Shown: positions 15,413 through 23,669 of the stretch, in pieces
Numbering within the stretch: the first letter of the stretch is position 1
Layout: each line of letters opens with the position of its first letter
NCBI GenBank assembly: GCA_002427505.1
Contig: DIRJ01000017.1
Location: forward strand, 9,760 to 44,063
Source of the DNA: Mageeibacillus sp. UBA5439
GTDB taxonomy: Bacteria > Bacillota > Clostridia > Saccharofermentanales > DTU023
DNA: 34,304 nt
Direction of reading: 5' to 3'
Translations under genes and position numbers: made by a program
The notes under the pieces: model-generated
Database searches by the model: none
What the model saw: the letters and a program-made list of their open reading frames with translations, nothing else
Told to the model about the DNA's origin: nothing

Positions 15413-15499
15413 ACCTCAAATGCGCACCTATTGTATCCCCATAATACCTCAAATGCGCACTTAGAAATAAGCCGATTTACACCAAATGCGCGCTTAGAA
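15413..15499 (-). repeat. Three tandem repeats, 33-bp period, upstream of the second DUF4143 ATPase
   Basis: The block ACCTCAAATGCGCAC starts at 15413 and 15446, and its variant ACACCAAATGCGCGC at 15479, exactly 33 bases apart. The flank CTTAGAA is kept in two copies. Read in the gene direction, the unit is GTGCGCATTTGAGGT, and the last copy supplies the GAGG ribosome binding site of the ATPase. Because 33 is divisible by three, the array is an open frame of 11-residue repeats joined to the gene, so translation of the array is not excluded. Confidence 0.75.
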
Positions 15500-15509
15500 T
15501 AAGGTATAT

Positions 15510-15842
15510 TCACCACTGAAAGATTGTGATCATGTTTCCATTTTCAAATGCATCTTTTGCCCAGGCCTCCGCTTCAGTGAGAGCGATTTTTGCTTCAGTG
15601 TTCAATTGCGACGCATGGTCAAGTATGGATTCCCATTGAGATTGGTTAAGCTCGGTGACGCCATGTCTGTTATAGCCAGGGAGCACTTCAGCTAATACGG
15701 TGCATAACCCTAACGCTTCAAGTGTATCGTCGTGTAATAGGAAGGAATCTGATTTCCAGAAGCTTGTATGGTCCCATTTGCCTTTGTAAAACTCATGGTA
15801 AGCACTTCCTGAGCGATCCTTTGCATAACAAAAAGATTTCAT
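15510..15842 (-). CDS. Hypothetical protein (110 aa)
   Basis: This is a soluble, acidic protein without membrane spans or recognisable catalytic motif. The first half is rich in aromatic and histidine residues (FCYAKDRSGSAYHEFYKGKW). The C-terminal half appears to be a helical, Ala/Glu-rich region. It starts 12 bases after the stop of the zinc-ribbon-like gene, so it is probably co-transcribed with it and with the GNAT gene. I do not recognise a family with certainty. It ends just upstream of the repeat array of the DUF4143 gene. Confidence 0.6.
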   Translation of the reverse strand: MKSFCYAKDRSGSAYHEFYKGKWDHTSFWKSDSFLLHDDTLEALGLCTVLAEVLPGYNRHGVTELNQSQWESILDHASQLNTEAKIALTEAEAWAKDAFENGNMITIFQW

Positions 15843-15854
15843 AATCGCAGCGCT

Positions 15855-16079
15855 TTATCTGCCTGGCAGATCTCCCATAATCTTAATTGCCTTATACACT
15901 TCTCCACCGCTCCTGCACTTCCAATGACGGTTGCTTTTTTTAGCTTTTTTATGGGTGAAAGCCAGGATCCCTCCGCTAAACGGACATGGCTGCGGCGCTT
16001 CTTTCCAGAGACTTTTCAGAGGTAGGACGGCCTCATCGCTCGTCTTAAAGTGAAGCGCTTTTAAGCTATCATTTTTCAT
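15855..16079 (-). CDS. Small zinc-ribbon-like protein with lost cysteines (74 aa)
   Basis: The layout CPFSGG ... HWKCRSGGEVYK has the spacing of a two-knuckle zinc ribbon (CPxCGG ... CRSCGEVYK), but the second Cys of each knuckle is replaced: AGC (Ser) in the first and GGT (Gly) in the second. Each is one base from a Cys codon. With only two cysteines left, normal four-ligand zinc binding is unlikely. The ATG overlaps the TGA of the GNAT gene (ATGA), implying coupled translation. The protein may be decaying, or may have been freed from metal binding. Confidence 0.6.
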   Translation of the reverse strand: MKNDSLKALHFKTSDEAVLPLKSLWKEAPQPCPFSGGILAFTHKKAKKSNRHWKCRSGGEVYKAIKIMGDLPGR

Positions 16080-16486
16080 ATTCTTTTTAAGAAAAAATAC
16101 TCGGAGAAGCCATCAAGTTCATTTTCGTAAGAACCCACCTGCTCATAGCCAAGCTTGGAATAGAAGGGAGACCCCTGCCAATCAAAAGTATCAAGCCGTA
16201 TCATATTGGCCCCAAGCGCTTTGGCCTTTTCTTCCATGGTTTGCATAAGCAATCGGCCAAGCCCTTTTCCCCTTTGATTTTCATCTACGTAAAGGGTTGA
16301 AAGATAAAAAACCTTAAATGCCGTCATACATCCGTCCGCACCGGCAATCAGTCTGCCGCCACTTACAAGGCCAATGCTGACATTTCCGGATAATTGATAA
16401 CCTATGTAATCTTCATCATAATTTGAAAGTCTATTCTCAATATCAAGACATTGTTTGTCGTCTAATTCAATGATCTCTATTTCCAT
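16076..16486 (-). CDS. GNAT-family N-acetyltransferase
   Basis: This 136-aa protein has the GNAT fold. Acetyl-CoA binding motif A is NQRGKGLGRLLM (about 79-90, pattern R-G-x-G-x-G/A), preceded by the strand FYLSTLYVDE. Motif B is visible as SPFYSKLGYEQVG near 114-126. It follows a truncated GNAT fragment after a single base and overlaps the zinc-ribbon-like gene by four bases. GAGGACAGCTGAA precedes the ATG and provides a usable ribosome binding site. The acceptor substrate cannot be read from sequence. Confidence 0.85.
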   Translation of the reverse strand: MEIEIIELDDKQCLDIENRLSNYDEDYIGYQLSGNVSIGLVSGGRLIAGADGCMTAFKVFYLSTLYVDENQRGKGLGRLLMQTMEEKAKALGANMIRLDTFDWQGSPFYSKLGYEQVGSYENELDGFSEYFFLKRI

Positions 16487-16487
16487 T

Positions 16488-16730
16488 TCAGCTGTCCTCT
16501 AAATTCAGGCAATATTGGTAACCCTTTTCCGTTTCTTTGTATCGTACAAAACCTGCGCCTTCAAATGCGCTTTGGGAGGCAAGGTTATCCTTGTAGATTT
16601 CGCCCACGTAAAGAGTCCCATAATTCAATGCCTTCCCTCTATCGATCAAAGTCTCCACAAGCGTTGCCATCCACAAGCGGTGCCAGGCACTCAATGGTGT
16701 CAACTTAAGACTATCATAGGTTGACGCCAT
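16488..16730 (-). pseudogene. GNAT acetyltransferase, N-terminally truncated at a palindromic repeat
   Basis: Only the last third of a GNAT protein is present: LVETLIDRGKALNYGTLYVG, then NLASQSAFEGAGF (the motif B region) and a normal C-terminus. The acetyl-CoA motif is missing. The frame remains open to 16730 only because it reads through a palindromic repeat (16679-16690) encoding TPLSAWHRL. TCCACAAGCG occurs as a direct repeat at 16654-16663 and 16670-16679 just inside the break. The gene was most probably cut by insertion or recombination at the repeat. Confidence 0.65.
16679..16690. repeat. Palindromic repeat, copy 5
   Basis: GGTGCCAGGCAC matches the first 12 bases of the palindrome of copy 1, with the same AGC left flank. 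It sits at the truncation point of the GNAT pseudogene. Confidence 0.6.
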
Positions 16731-16758
16731 TTTATTAGTGAGACAGAAGGGTACAAGC

Positions 16759-16800
16759 GGTGCTGCGGTGACCCCATAAGTAAGTTATTTCAAGTGCCTC
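16759..16800. repeat. Palindromic repeat, degenerate copy 6
   Basis: AAGCGGTGCTGCGGTGACC is followed by ATAAGTAAGTTATT and AAGTGCC. It keeps the AGCGGTGC left flank and the AGTTATT segment of the longer unit, but the right half is diverged. It abuts the inverted repeat before the nucleoside hydrolase. Confidence 0.35.
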
Positions 16801-16838
16801 CCGATAGCTTATACTGAACACAAGTATTTATCGGGAGG
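16797..16838 (+). promoter_or_regulatory. 10-bp inverted repeat overlapping promoter and ribosome binding site
   Basis: CCTCCCGATA (16797-16806) is perfectly complementary to TATCGGGAGG (16829-16838), which contains the Shine-Dalgarno site of the nucleoside hydrolase. TATACT at 16810-16815, inside the loop, could be a -10 box, with a weak TTTCAA upstream. If transcription starts before 16797, the RNA would hide its own ribosome binding site; if it starts after the TATACT box, the repeat could instead be a DNA operator around the promoter. Confidence 0.45.
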
Positions 16839-16846
16839 AAGTGAAG

Positions 16847-17779
16847 ATGAGGAAACAGAAAATCATATTGGATTGCGATCCGGGTCATGATGACGCTATC
16901 GCGATCATGCTCGCCGGCAATCACCCGGCACTAGACCTGCTGGCGATAACGACTGTTGCCGGAAACCAGACACTGGATAAGATAACGGTTAACGCTTTGC
17001 ACTTAGTCCAGCATCTGGAGCTGGAGGTGCCAGTATATGCCGGCATGTCCGGTCCGCTGGTGCGCGAACAGGTGGTAGCGGAAAACATCCATGGCGAAAG
17101 TGGACTTGACGGTCCTGTTTTCGGTCAGCTGAAAACTGAAGTCCAGCCCGAACATGCGGTCAACTATATTATCGAAACACTCTTAGCCAGTAATGGAGAT
17201 ATCGCTTTGGTCCCGGTCGGACCCTTGACCAACATTGCCACAGCCATGCGGATGGAACCTAAAATATTGCCGAAAATCCAGGAGATCGTCCTTATGGGCG
17301 GGGCTTACGGTACCGGCAATAGTACGCCATCAGCGGAGTTTAATCTTTTTGCCGATCCGGAAGCGGCCCATATCGTCTTCAGCAGTGGCGTCAAAATCAC
17401 TATGATGGGGCTGGATATAACCAATCAGACCGTCTGCACGCCTGAAATTATTGAACGTATGGAAGCTATCGGCAATAAAGCCGGCAAGCTGTTTGGCGAT
17501 ATCATGCGCTTTACCCTGCACTCCCAGTATGTCGCCTATGGTCTTGAAGCAGGACCTGTGCACGACGTTACCAGTGTTGCTTATCTCATAGATCCCGACT
17601 TATTCACAACGCAGGATATGTACGTAGCAGTTGATATCAACCGCGGTCCCTGCTATGGCAGAACCGTCTGTGATATTCTCAATACCACGAAAAAAACTCC
17701 CAACGTAACAGTCGGCATGGCCGTTGATCTGCCAAAGTTCTGGGATCTGGTGGCCGCATCTGTGTCTGCGTATAATTAG
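16847..17779 (+). CDS. Nucleoside hydrolase (inosine/uridine-preferring family)
   Basis: This 310-aa enzyme hydrolyses the N-glycosidic bond of nucleosides to ribose and base. The calcium-binding, catalytic signature DCDPGHDDAIA (about residues 9-19) is intact. LVPVGPLTNIATAMR, EFNLFADPEAAHIVF and the late GPVHDVTSVAYL, with its active-site His/Asp, complete the family pattern. GGAGG lies 8 bases before ATG 16847; a GTG at 16841 is only 2 bases from it and is less likely. It stands alone on this strand. It would fit functionally with the nucleoside ABC importer at 4.8-9.5 kb as salvage. Purine or pyrimidine preference is not readable. Confidence 0.92.
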   Translation: MRKQKIILDCDPGHDDAIAIMLAGNHPALDLLAITTVAGNQTLDKITVNALHLVQHLELEVPVYAGMSGPLVREQVVAENIHGESGLDGPVFGQLKTEVQPEHAVNYIIETLLASNGDIALVPVGPLTNIATAMRMEPKILPKIQEIVLMGGAYGTGNSTPSAEFNLFADPEAAHIVFSSGVKITMMGLDITNQTVCTPEIIERMEAIGNKAGKLFGDIMRFTLHSQYVAYGLEAGPVHDVTSVAYLIDPDLFTTQDMYVAVDINRGPCYGRTVCDILNTTKKTPNVTVGMAVDLPKFWDLVAASVSAYN

Positions 17780-17878
17780 TCAACCCGGGCAGATGCAGAT
17801 GAAGATATTATCTTATGTCTCTGCATGGGAAAGGAAGTCAGGCAGCTAAAGAGCAGCAGGAAATCACCGGTGCCCCCC

Positions 17879-19255
17879 TTACAGATCCAGCGGCAGTTTC
17901 TTCCAGGACCAGAGCAGAATCAGGAACTGCAGGCTGCCTGTGAGGAAGAGAACGAATTCAATCTGAATGATGTCGGCTAAAGGAGCAAAGATAATAGTTC
18001 CCAGGGGGATGGCAGCGGAGCCGATCATGTACAGCACAGCAAAGACCCGCCCATGGAAGGATTTATGCACATTCTCCTGCAGGAGGACGTTGATGGTGGT
18101 GGTATAAAAGGGAACCGCCACGCCGCTGAAGAAGAGTACCATCGCGAAGAAAATAAAGATGTTTATATTTGCTATGCCTAAGCCAGCCAGAATCAGGGTG
18201 AGGAGGGCTAAAACTATGCCTACTGCCCGGATGGTGCGGATGCGGCTCTTAAACTCGCCTTTAGCAGCGACCAGCAAACCGCCCAGAGCCATGCCGGCAA
18301 AGAGAGATATTTGTGCAGCTGTGACATACCAGACTTCCAGACCGAAATGGCGTCTGATAAATAAGGGCAGGAGGGTGGCAATGGGCGCCAGCAGAATCAT
18401 AAACATGGCGTAGACCGTCATCAGCTTTTTGATAAAAGGCTTGCCGTTGATATATTGCAGACCTGCTTTGAATTCCCCGATCCGACTACTGCCCTCCAGT
18501 TCAGCACTTGCAGCAAGGAAGGCTTCGTCCGGCTTGAAAGCTGCCACCTCAAGATCTTCCGCCGCTAAAGAGAAGTCATCACCTGACTCTGCTTCCACGG
18601 CAGCGCTGGGAAAGCCCCAGTCGAAATCAGCCGCTTGTTTGTTAATGCCAAAGGCATTAGCGACATCGCCGGTCTTCTGGTGGGGCAGCGGCAAAGCCAG
18701 CATTATAAGGATAGCGAGCGCTGCTGTGCCGACATCAATCATGAAGATGGCCCAGATCGGCAGCATCACAACCATGGCAGCGCCCAGAATCGGAGAGAGC
18801 AGCTGAATAATATTGCCGATAGTGCTGTAGATGCCATTACTGCGGACCAGGTTTTCCCGGGGAACTATTTGTGGTATCAGGGCACTTATAGCCGGACCCT
18901 GAATGCCCCCGCCCAGAGAGCGGATGGCTGAAACCAGAAAAATCAGCCAGATACTCTCATAGCCCTTGATGAAGAAGAGAGCAACAATTAAAGAAGCCAG
19001 CGCGATCCCGCCATCAGCGAGAATAATCACCCAGCGTCGGTCATGACGGTCTGCCCAGACGCCTGAAAGTAGAGCAATCAGGAGCTGGGGGAGAAAGGAT
19101 GCTATGGTCATGATGGTCAGAGCAAGCCCGGAGTTGGTGCGGAAAGTCACATACCAGATGAGGGCGAACTGAACCAGACCGGTGCCAAGAGTCGAGGCGG
19201 CCTGGCCGGAGTAAAAAGCAGTCAGGACGTATTGCCAGGGGGCAAACTTTTTCAT
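17879..19255 (-). CDS. MFS transporter, drug-efflux-like (MFS_3 type)
   Basis: This 458-aa polytopic protein has about 12 hydrophobic spans. The N-terminus (ALIWYVTFRTNSGLALTIMT) and the loop 2-3 motif GVWADRHDRRWVII are typical of the MefA/EntS-like MFS_3 exporters. The central cytoplasmic loop is unusually long, about 80 residues, and very acidic (for example AESGDDFSLAAEDLEVAAF). The ATG overlaps the TGA of the ROK kinase gene by four bases, so the two are translationally coupled. Linkage to a sugar kinase raises the possibility of a sugar or glycoside substrate, but drug-efflux-like proteins of this type are diverse. Confidence 0.85.
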   Translation of the reverse strand: MKKFAPWQYVLTAFYSGQAASTLGTGLVQFALIWYVTFRTNSGLALTIMTIASFLPQLLIALLSGVWADRHDRRWVIILADGGIALASLIVALFFIKGYESIWLIFLVSAIRSLGGGIQGPAISALIPQIVPRENLVRSNGIYSTIGNIIQLLSPILGAAMVVMLPIWAIFMIDVGTAALAILIMLALPLPHQKTGDVANAFGINKQAADFDWGFPSAAVEAESGDDFSLAAEDLEVAAFKPDEAFLAASAELEGSSRIGEFKAGLQYINGKPFIKKLMTVYAMFMILLAPIATLLPLFIRRHFGLEVWYVTAAQISLFAGMALGGLLVAAKGEFKSRIRTIRAVGIVLALLTLILAGLGIANINIFIFFAMVLFFSGVAVPFYTTTINVLLQENVHKSFHGRVFAVLYMIGSAAIPLGTIIFAPLADIIQIEFVLFLTGSLQFLILLWSWKKLPLDL

Positions 19256-20208
19256 CTGCTTATGGCAGCTCCGACGATACCGGCGTCATTGCCCAGCTTG
19301 GCCGGAATAACCGGGGGAACAGGCTGGCGCGCTCCCGCCAACAGATGTCTGGCAACAGCTTCCTGGAGTCCGGTATAGAATTCTGTGCCCTGATGGCTGA
19401 TACCGCCGCCCAGAGCAATAATTTCCGGTTGCAGAATTACAACAAAGGAAGCAATGCCGATGGCAAGATAGTGCACATAAAGATCGACGGAATATTTGGC
19501 TGCCGGATCTCCTGCAGCAGCTGCTGCAAATAATTCACGGATAGTATAAGGCATGGAGGCATCCAGTGACTTGTCTCTTAACAGCAGAGAGTCGGGATAC
19601 TGCTTCAGGGCTTTGTCAGCTTCACGGCGCAAGGCTTTGACCGAAACATAGGCCTCCAGGCAGCCGCGCCGCCCGCAGGAACACAATTCGCCGTCCGCTA
19701 CCAGGATCGTGTGCCCGGGCTCAAAGCCATAGGAGTTTCCGCCATCAAATACTTGTCCGCGATAGATGAGGCCACCACCCAGACCGGTCCCCAGCGTGAG
19801 AAGCATACTGTTGGGGTAATCTTGCAAGGCCCCGAACTTGTACTCAGCCCACGCAGCACAGGTAGCATCGTTGACTATATGAATTTCCTGATTTGGAAAA
19901 TACGGTACTAATTCAGAAAAAAGATCGACATCCTCCCAGCCAAGATTAGGAGCACTGATAATCTTGCGTGTCTCCGGGTGGATGGGGCCGGGCACACCGA
20001 CTCCGACATGCTCTACTGAAGCCCGCTTATTATGGTCCAGATTTTTCAGAAGAGACTGCCCCAGAAGTCCAATATCTGCGGCTACACCCTTGACGCCACC
20101 GCTGATGTCAGTCTGGCGCGTTTTTTTAAAAAGGAGCCGGCCCTCTTCGTCTACAAGTGCGGCAGCTATATGACTCCCGCCCAAGTCTATACCAAGCGAA
20201 TATTGCAT
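19252..20208 (-). CDS. ROK-family sugar kinase (glucokinase-like)
   Basis: This is a 318-aa cytosolic kinase. The phosphate-binding motif LGIDLGGSHIAAALVD is at the N-terminus. NDATCAAWAEYKFG contains the catalytic Asp region. LTLGTGLGGGLIYRG is the second phosphate-binding loop, and GHTILV...CSCGRRGCLEAY is the ROK zinc motif (C-x-C-G-x-x-G-C). No DNA-binding domain precedes it, so it is a kinase rather than a NagC/XylR repressor. ATG 20208 has AGGTGG 5 bases upstream; GTG 20217 with AAGGAG at 7 bases is an equally good start and would add three residues. It is coupled to the MFS gene downstream. Confidence 0.88.
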   Translation of the reverse strand: MQYSLGIDLGGSHIAAALVDEEGRLLFKKTRQTDISGGVKGVAADIGLLGQSLLKNLDHNKRASVEHVGVGVPGPIHPETRKIISAPNLGWEDVDLFSELVPYFPNQEIHIVNDATCAAWAEYKFGALQDYPNSMLLTLGTGLGGGLIYRGQVFDGGNSYGFEPGHTILVADGELCSCGRRGCLEAYVSVKALRREADKALKQYPDSLLLRDKSLDASMPYTIRELFAAAAAGDPAAKYSVDLYVHYLAIGIASFVVILQPEIIALGGGISHQGTEFYTGLQEAVARHLLAGARQPVPPVIPAKLGNDAGIVGAAISR

Positions 20209-20342
20209 GTTGACCACCTGATTTCTCCTTAATCTATGGTAGATTATGACTAAGTATATCAATTTTCCAGAGTGGATCAAATGTGTCCCTCTGCTGGCAG
20301 CCTGCCCGGGAGGCAGCTAAGTAGTCGAAGAAAGCGGTTTTT

Positions 20343-23300
20343 GTGGTTTTGGAAAAAGCGAAAATCGACGTATATTTTGCAGAACAGACTTCTGTCCTCC
20401 AGGATAAGCTTTTTGCCGAGATGATCAGTCACAGCGGTGACTGGCCGGATAACAGAGCTTTCCTGCTTGTACCGGAGCGGCAAAAGGCTGATCTGGAGCG
20501 GGCATATCTCGAAGAGCCCGGCGCCAGAGGCTTGATGATGTCGGAGGTCCTGTCCTTCAGCCGTTTAGCCCGGCGCATTTTCTCTGAAGCCGGAGGAGCC
20601 GAGGCCGGAACTCTTTCCCGCCCGGGCAAGGCCATGCTGATCCAGCGTTTGCTGATCAAAAATGAAGAAATGTTCCGCAGATTTCAACGTCTGGCTGAGC
20701 GTCCCGCCTTTGCCGCCGAGATGGCGGAAGTCATGGGTGATTTCTACCGCTACGATATTTCAGCGGAAGATTTGCGGAGTGCAGCTCTGGCCGGGGAAGC
20801 TTCAGCAGGGGAGATAAGCCGGGATAAACTGGCGGATTTCGCCAGCTTGAAGGACTTGCTGGAAGACTCCTTTGCGCAAATGGACCTGGTAGACCGCGAC
20901 AGCGACCTGGATCGTGCCTGCAGCATCATCGCAGAGCCGGCAAAATATCCGCGGCTCGATTTTCTGGCCAGGACAGATATTTTTATCTATGGTTTTGGCA
21001 GCGAACGTTTGCTGACGGTACAGGAACAGAGAATACTCGAAGCCTTGTCCCGACGTGTACGGGCGATGACATTTTTCGTGCTGGCGGATCAGCCCGGTAG
21101 CAGAAAACTGGCTTTTGACATCGGTCGCCGCAGCCTGCTGGAGATTAAAAAAACCTACCCCCAGGCAACTTTCAGGCAAGTGACCTGTCCCGAAGCAAAG
21201 GCGGCGCCGATTAAAGTCGTTTTGGCAGACAGCCTTAACGATGAAGTAAATTACGTGGCCGGCGAGATTCGCGAACTGCTTTTTAGAAAAAAGTACCGCC
21301 GGCGGGACATCGCTGTGGGTCTGTGTGAAACGGATATTACTACAGTTGAGCTTGAAGCCGCCTTTAGTGAATATGGCATTGCCGCATATATCGACAGCGG
21401 CCGCAAGCTGACACAAACTTCCTGCCTGCGGGCTTTAGCACAGATACTCAAACTATCTGTGGATAATTTCAGTTTTGCTGATGCCATGCAATACCTCCGC
21501 TGTGGTTTGACCGGCCTCTGCGAATCCGAAATAGACTCTTTTGAAAACGTCTGCCTGTCGGCCGGCATTAATAATGCCGGCGCCCTGAAACGATTCTGTG
21601 AGCATGAAGACAGGCAGCTTTCCTACTACGAAGACCTGTCCGATGACAGGAGCATAGCGGCAGCGGTAAGCAAAGTCTCTGCCCATCTGCGTGCGCTGTT
21701 TGCCTTCGGCGCCGGCATGAGACAAGTGAGGACAGGGCGGGCCAAGCTCGCTTATCTGCGCGAAAATCTCCTGGGCGATCAGCTTGCTGTTTTTAACGGC
21801 CGGACTTTTCAGGACAGAGTAGAGGCGGAAAAACAAATCCTGCTGCAAGCCGGGCACGAACAGGAAGCTTTGAATCTGGTGGCAGCCTGGAATGCTTTAG
21901 TTGCTTTGTCAGCCGAGGCCGGCCTGGTCTTGCAGGATGAGAGAATGTCGCAAAAGCACTTCACACAAATGTTTATGGCCGGCCTGGAAGGCTTGTCACA
22001 GTCCTCTATTCCTGTGGGCATTGATCGTGTGCGGGTGGGTTCGCTGACCCAGATCGTTGACTATCCCGCTAAAGTCCTCTATATCCTGGGTGCCGATGCG
22101 GATCATTTTCCCCCTGCCGGGCGGGGAGAAGGATTCCTGCGGGACGATGAGCGCGAGTGGCTGTCTCAGCATAGCGGTAGCAGATTGCCTCACCGCCTGG
22201 ATAATCTGGCCGTGACACAGTCCCTGGTTAATTACCGTCTGGAAACTCAGCCGGAGAGCCTGCGCCTTTCGGCAGCGACAAAATCTAAAGATAAGCAGTC
22301 CCTGCAGCTGCAGGCCTGGATCAAGGCCGCCGGTACGGAAACAGTGCTGCTGGAAGCTGACACAGAACCTGATGCCCGCTGGAATATTGTAAAATATGCC
22401 AGACGCGGCCTAATCTTCAGCAGGGAAAAATACAGCCACAGTCTCTGGCGCAATGCCCTGCGCCAGATAGAGAAAAACAGTGCCAGTCCGCAGACCGGGG
22501 ATAGGCTGACCACTAATTTTATCCTGCAGCCCGGCAAATTCATTCTCACTGACCCCGGCTACCGGATCCTGCAACCCGGATCAATCAGCATTTCAGCCCT
22601 GCAACGCTACAATGGCTGTCCTTTTCAGTACTTTATCGATTACGGGCTGAATCTGCGTGAACGCGATATAGCCGAAGATAGCCCGCGGGAGCAGGGCTCC
22701 TTTGTCCACCGCCTGCTGGAACTGGCTTTACTGGATCTGCAAAGCCGCCTGCAAGCGGTGCCGCCAGCTGATCGCAGCCGGGTTAAGCAAGAATGGCGCC
22801 AGCAGATTGCCGGTGGTTACCTGAGAAATTATTATGCCCAGCTGGTGACCGAGCCGGGTTTTTATGTTTACGGGCGTCCGGAAGTATCCGGTCTGATCGG
22901 AGAACGTCTGCTTCAGCATGCAGCGGCTACTTTAGAACTTACGACGACGGATCTGCCGGGAGACCCGGTGCCGTTTTATCCTCATGCTCTGGAATGGCAG
23001 TTCCCGCAGCCTGAGGACACAAAACCCTACTTCCTGGATGTGGATGGCCAGGCTGTCTTGCTGCGCGGCCTGATTGACCGCGTTGATGTGGATGCAGAAG
23101 GGCAGAAATTCAGACTCTATGACTTCAAACGCAGCGAACGCTCCAACAAGCAAAGTCAGGTAGGGCTGGTTGACGGTACGGATATTCAACTGCCGATCTA
23201 TCGCAAAGTCTGGCAGCAGGCGAATCCGCAGATGCGGGTTGATGCGTCGCTCCTGCTCTTTTTCAAGAACAGGTCGGAGAACAACAAGAATCGCTGGTCA

Positions 23301-23627
23301 CATGTTTATCAGGCTGAAGCGGAGTATCTGAGGCAGCTGAACAAGAAGATAGAGGGGCAAACAGCCGCTGAGCTGGAAAAGGACAGCGACTTTGCCATTG
23401 CCCTGGCCAGGGAAAGTATACGTTCCATCAGGCGGGGATCTTTTCCCGCTACGCCGGTGGTCCGCTCCGATAATGACGGCGGCTCACCCTGCGGCTACTG
23501 CCAATACCGGGGGCTTTGCTACTACGATGCGCCCAATCGCCCCTTACCCCCCGCAACTGTCAGTGCAGCAGATCTGGAAAAGCAGAAGCAGCAGCGTTTG
23601 CTCAGGGCTGAGCAAAGTGCTGACTAG
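20343..23627 (+). CDS. addB: AddB/RexB-like helicase-nuclease subunit B
   Basis: This 1094-aa protein matches the B subunit of the AddAB/RexAB double-strand-break resection enzyme. The N-terminal half follows the family (LLVPERQKADLERAYLE, VLSFSRLARRIF), but the Walker A GxxGSGKT found in Bacillus AddB is missing: the equivalent place reads VYFAEQTSVLQDK, as in RexB-type proteins. VLYILGADADHFP is a helicase-like motif. The C-terminal nuclease has LLRGLIDRVDV (D912) and YDFKRS (D927, K929). Four cysteines for an iron-sulfur cluster are intact: C759, C1050, C1053, C1059. The GTG start has only a weak ribosome binding site. No addA is adjacent; a sugar symporter gene follows after 42 bases. Confidence 0.9.
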   Translation: MVLEKAKIDVYFAEQTSVLQDKLFAEMISHSGDWPDNRAFLLVPERQKADLERAYLEEPGARGLMMSEVLSFSRLARRIFSEAGGAEAGTLSRPGKAMLIQRLLIKNEEMFRRFQRLAERPAFAAEMAEVMGDFYRYDISAEDLRSAALAGEASAGEISRDKLADFASLKDLLEDSFAQMDLVDRDSDLDRACSIIAEPAKYPRLDFLARTDIFIYGFGSERLLTVQEQRILEALSRRVRAMTFFVLADQPGSRKLAFDIGRRSLLEIKKTYPQATFRQVTCPEAKAAPIKVVLADSLNDEVNYVAGEIRELLFRKKYRRRDIAVGLCETDITTVELEAAFSEYGIAAYIDSGRKLTQTSCLRALAQILKLSVDNFSFADAMQYLRCGLTGLCESEIDSFENVCLSAGINNAGALKRFCEHEDRQLSYYEDLSDDRSIAAAVSKVSAHLRALFAFGAGMRQVRTGRAKLAYLRENLLGDQLAVFNGRTFQDRVEAEKQILLQAGHEQEALNLVAAWNALVALSAEAGLVLQDERMSQKHFTQMFMAGLEGLSQSSIPVGIDRVRVGSLTQIVDYPAKVLYILGADADHFPPAGRGEGFLRDDEREWLSQHSGSRLPHRLDNLAVTQSLVNYRLETQPESLRLSAATKSKDKQSLQLQAWIKAAGTETVLLEADTEPDARWNIVKYARRGLIFSREKYSHSLWRNALRQIEKNSASPQTGDRLTTNFILQPGKFILTDPGYRILQPGSISISALQRYNGCPFQYFIDYGLNLRERDIAEDSPREQGSFVHRLLELALLDLQSRLQAVPPADRSRVKQEWRQQIAGGYLRNYYAQLVTEPGFYVYGRPEVSGLIGERLLQHAAATLELTTTDLPGDPVPFYPHALEWQFPQPEDTKPYFLDVDGQAVLLRGLIDRVDVDAEGQKFRLYDFKRSERSNKQSQVGLVDGTDIQLPIYRKVWQQANPQMRVDASLLLFFKNRSENNKNRWSHVYQAEAEYLRQLNKKIEGQTAAELEKDSDFAIALARESIRSIRRGSFPATPVVRSDNDGGSPCGYCQYRGLCYYDAPNRPLPPATVSAADLEKQKQQRLLRAEQSAD

Positions 23628-23669
23628 TCTACAAGAAGAGTTAAGAGCTTATCTGACGGAGGCTTGTTT

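Noticed and set aside
15413..15499. CRISPR array or minisatellite gene
   Set aside because: There are only three units, the whole 33-bp period is partly conserved, and no cas genes are near.
20802..21416. 204-codon open frame on the minus strand
   Set aside because: It is antisense to addB, with no supporting motif.
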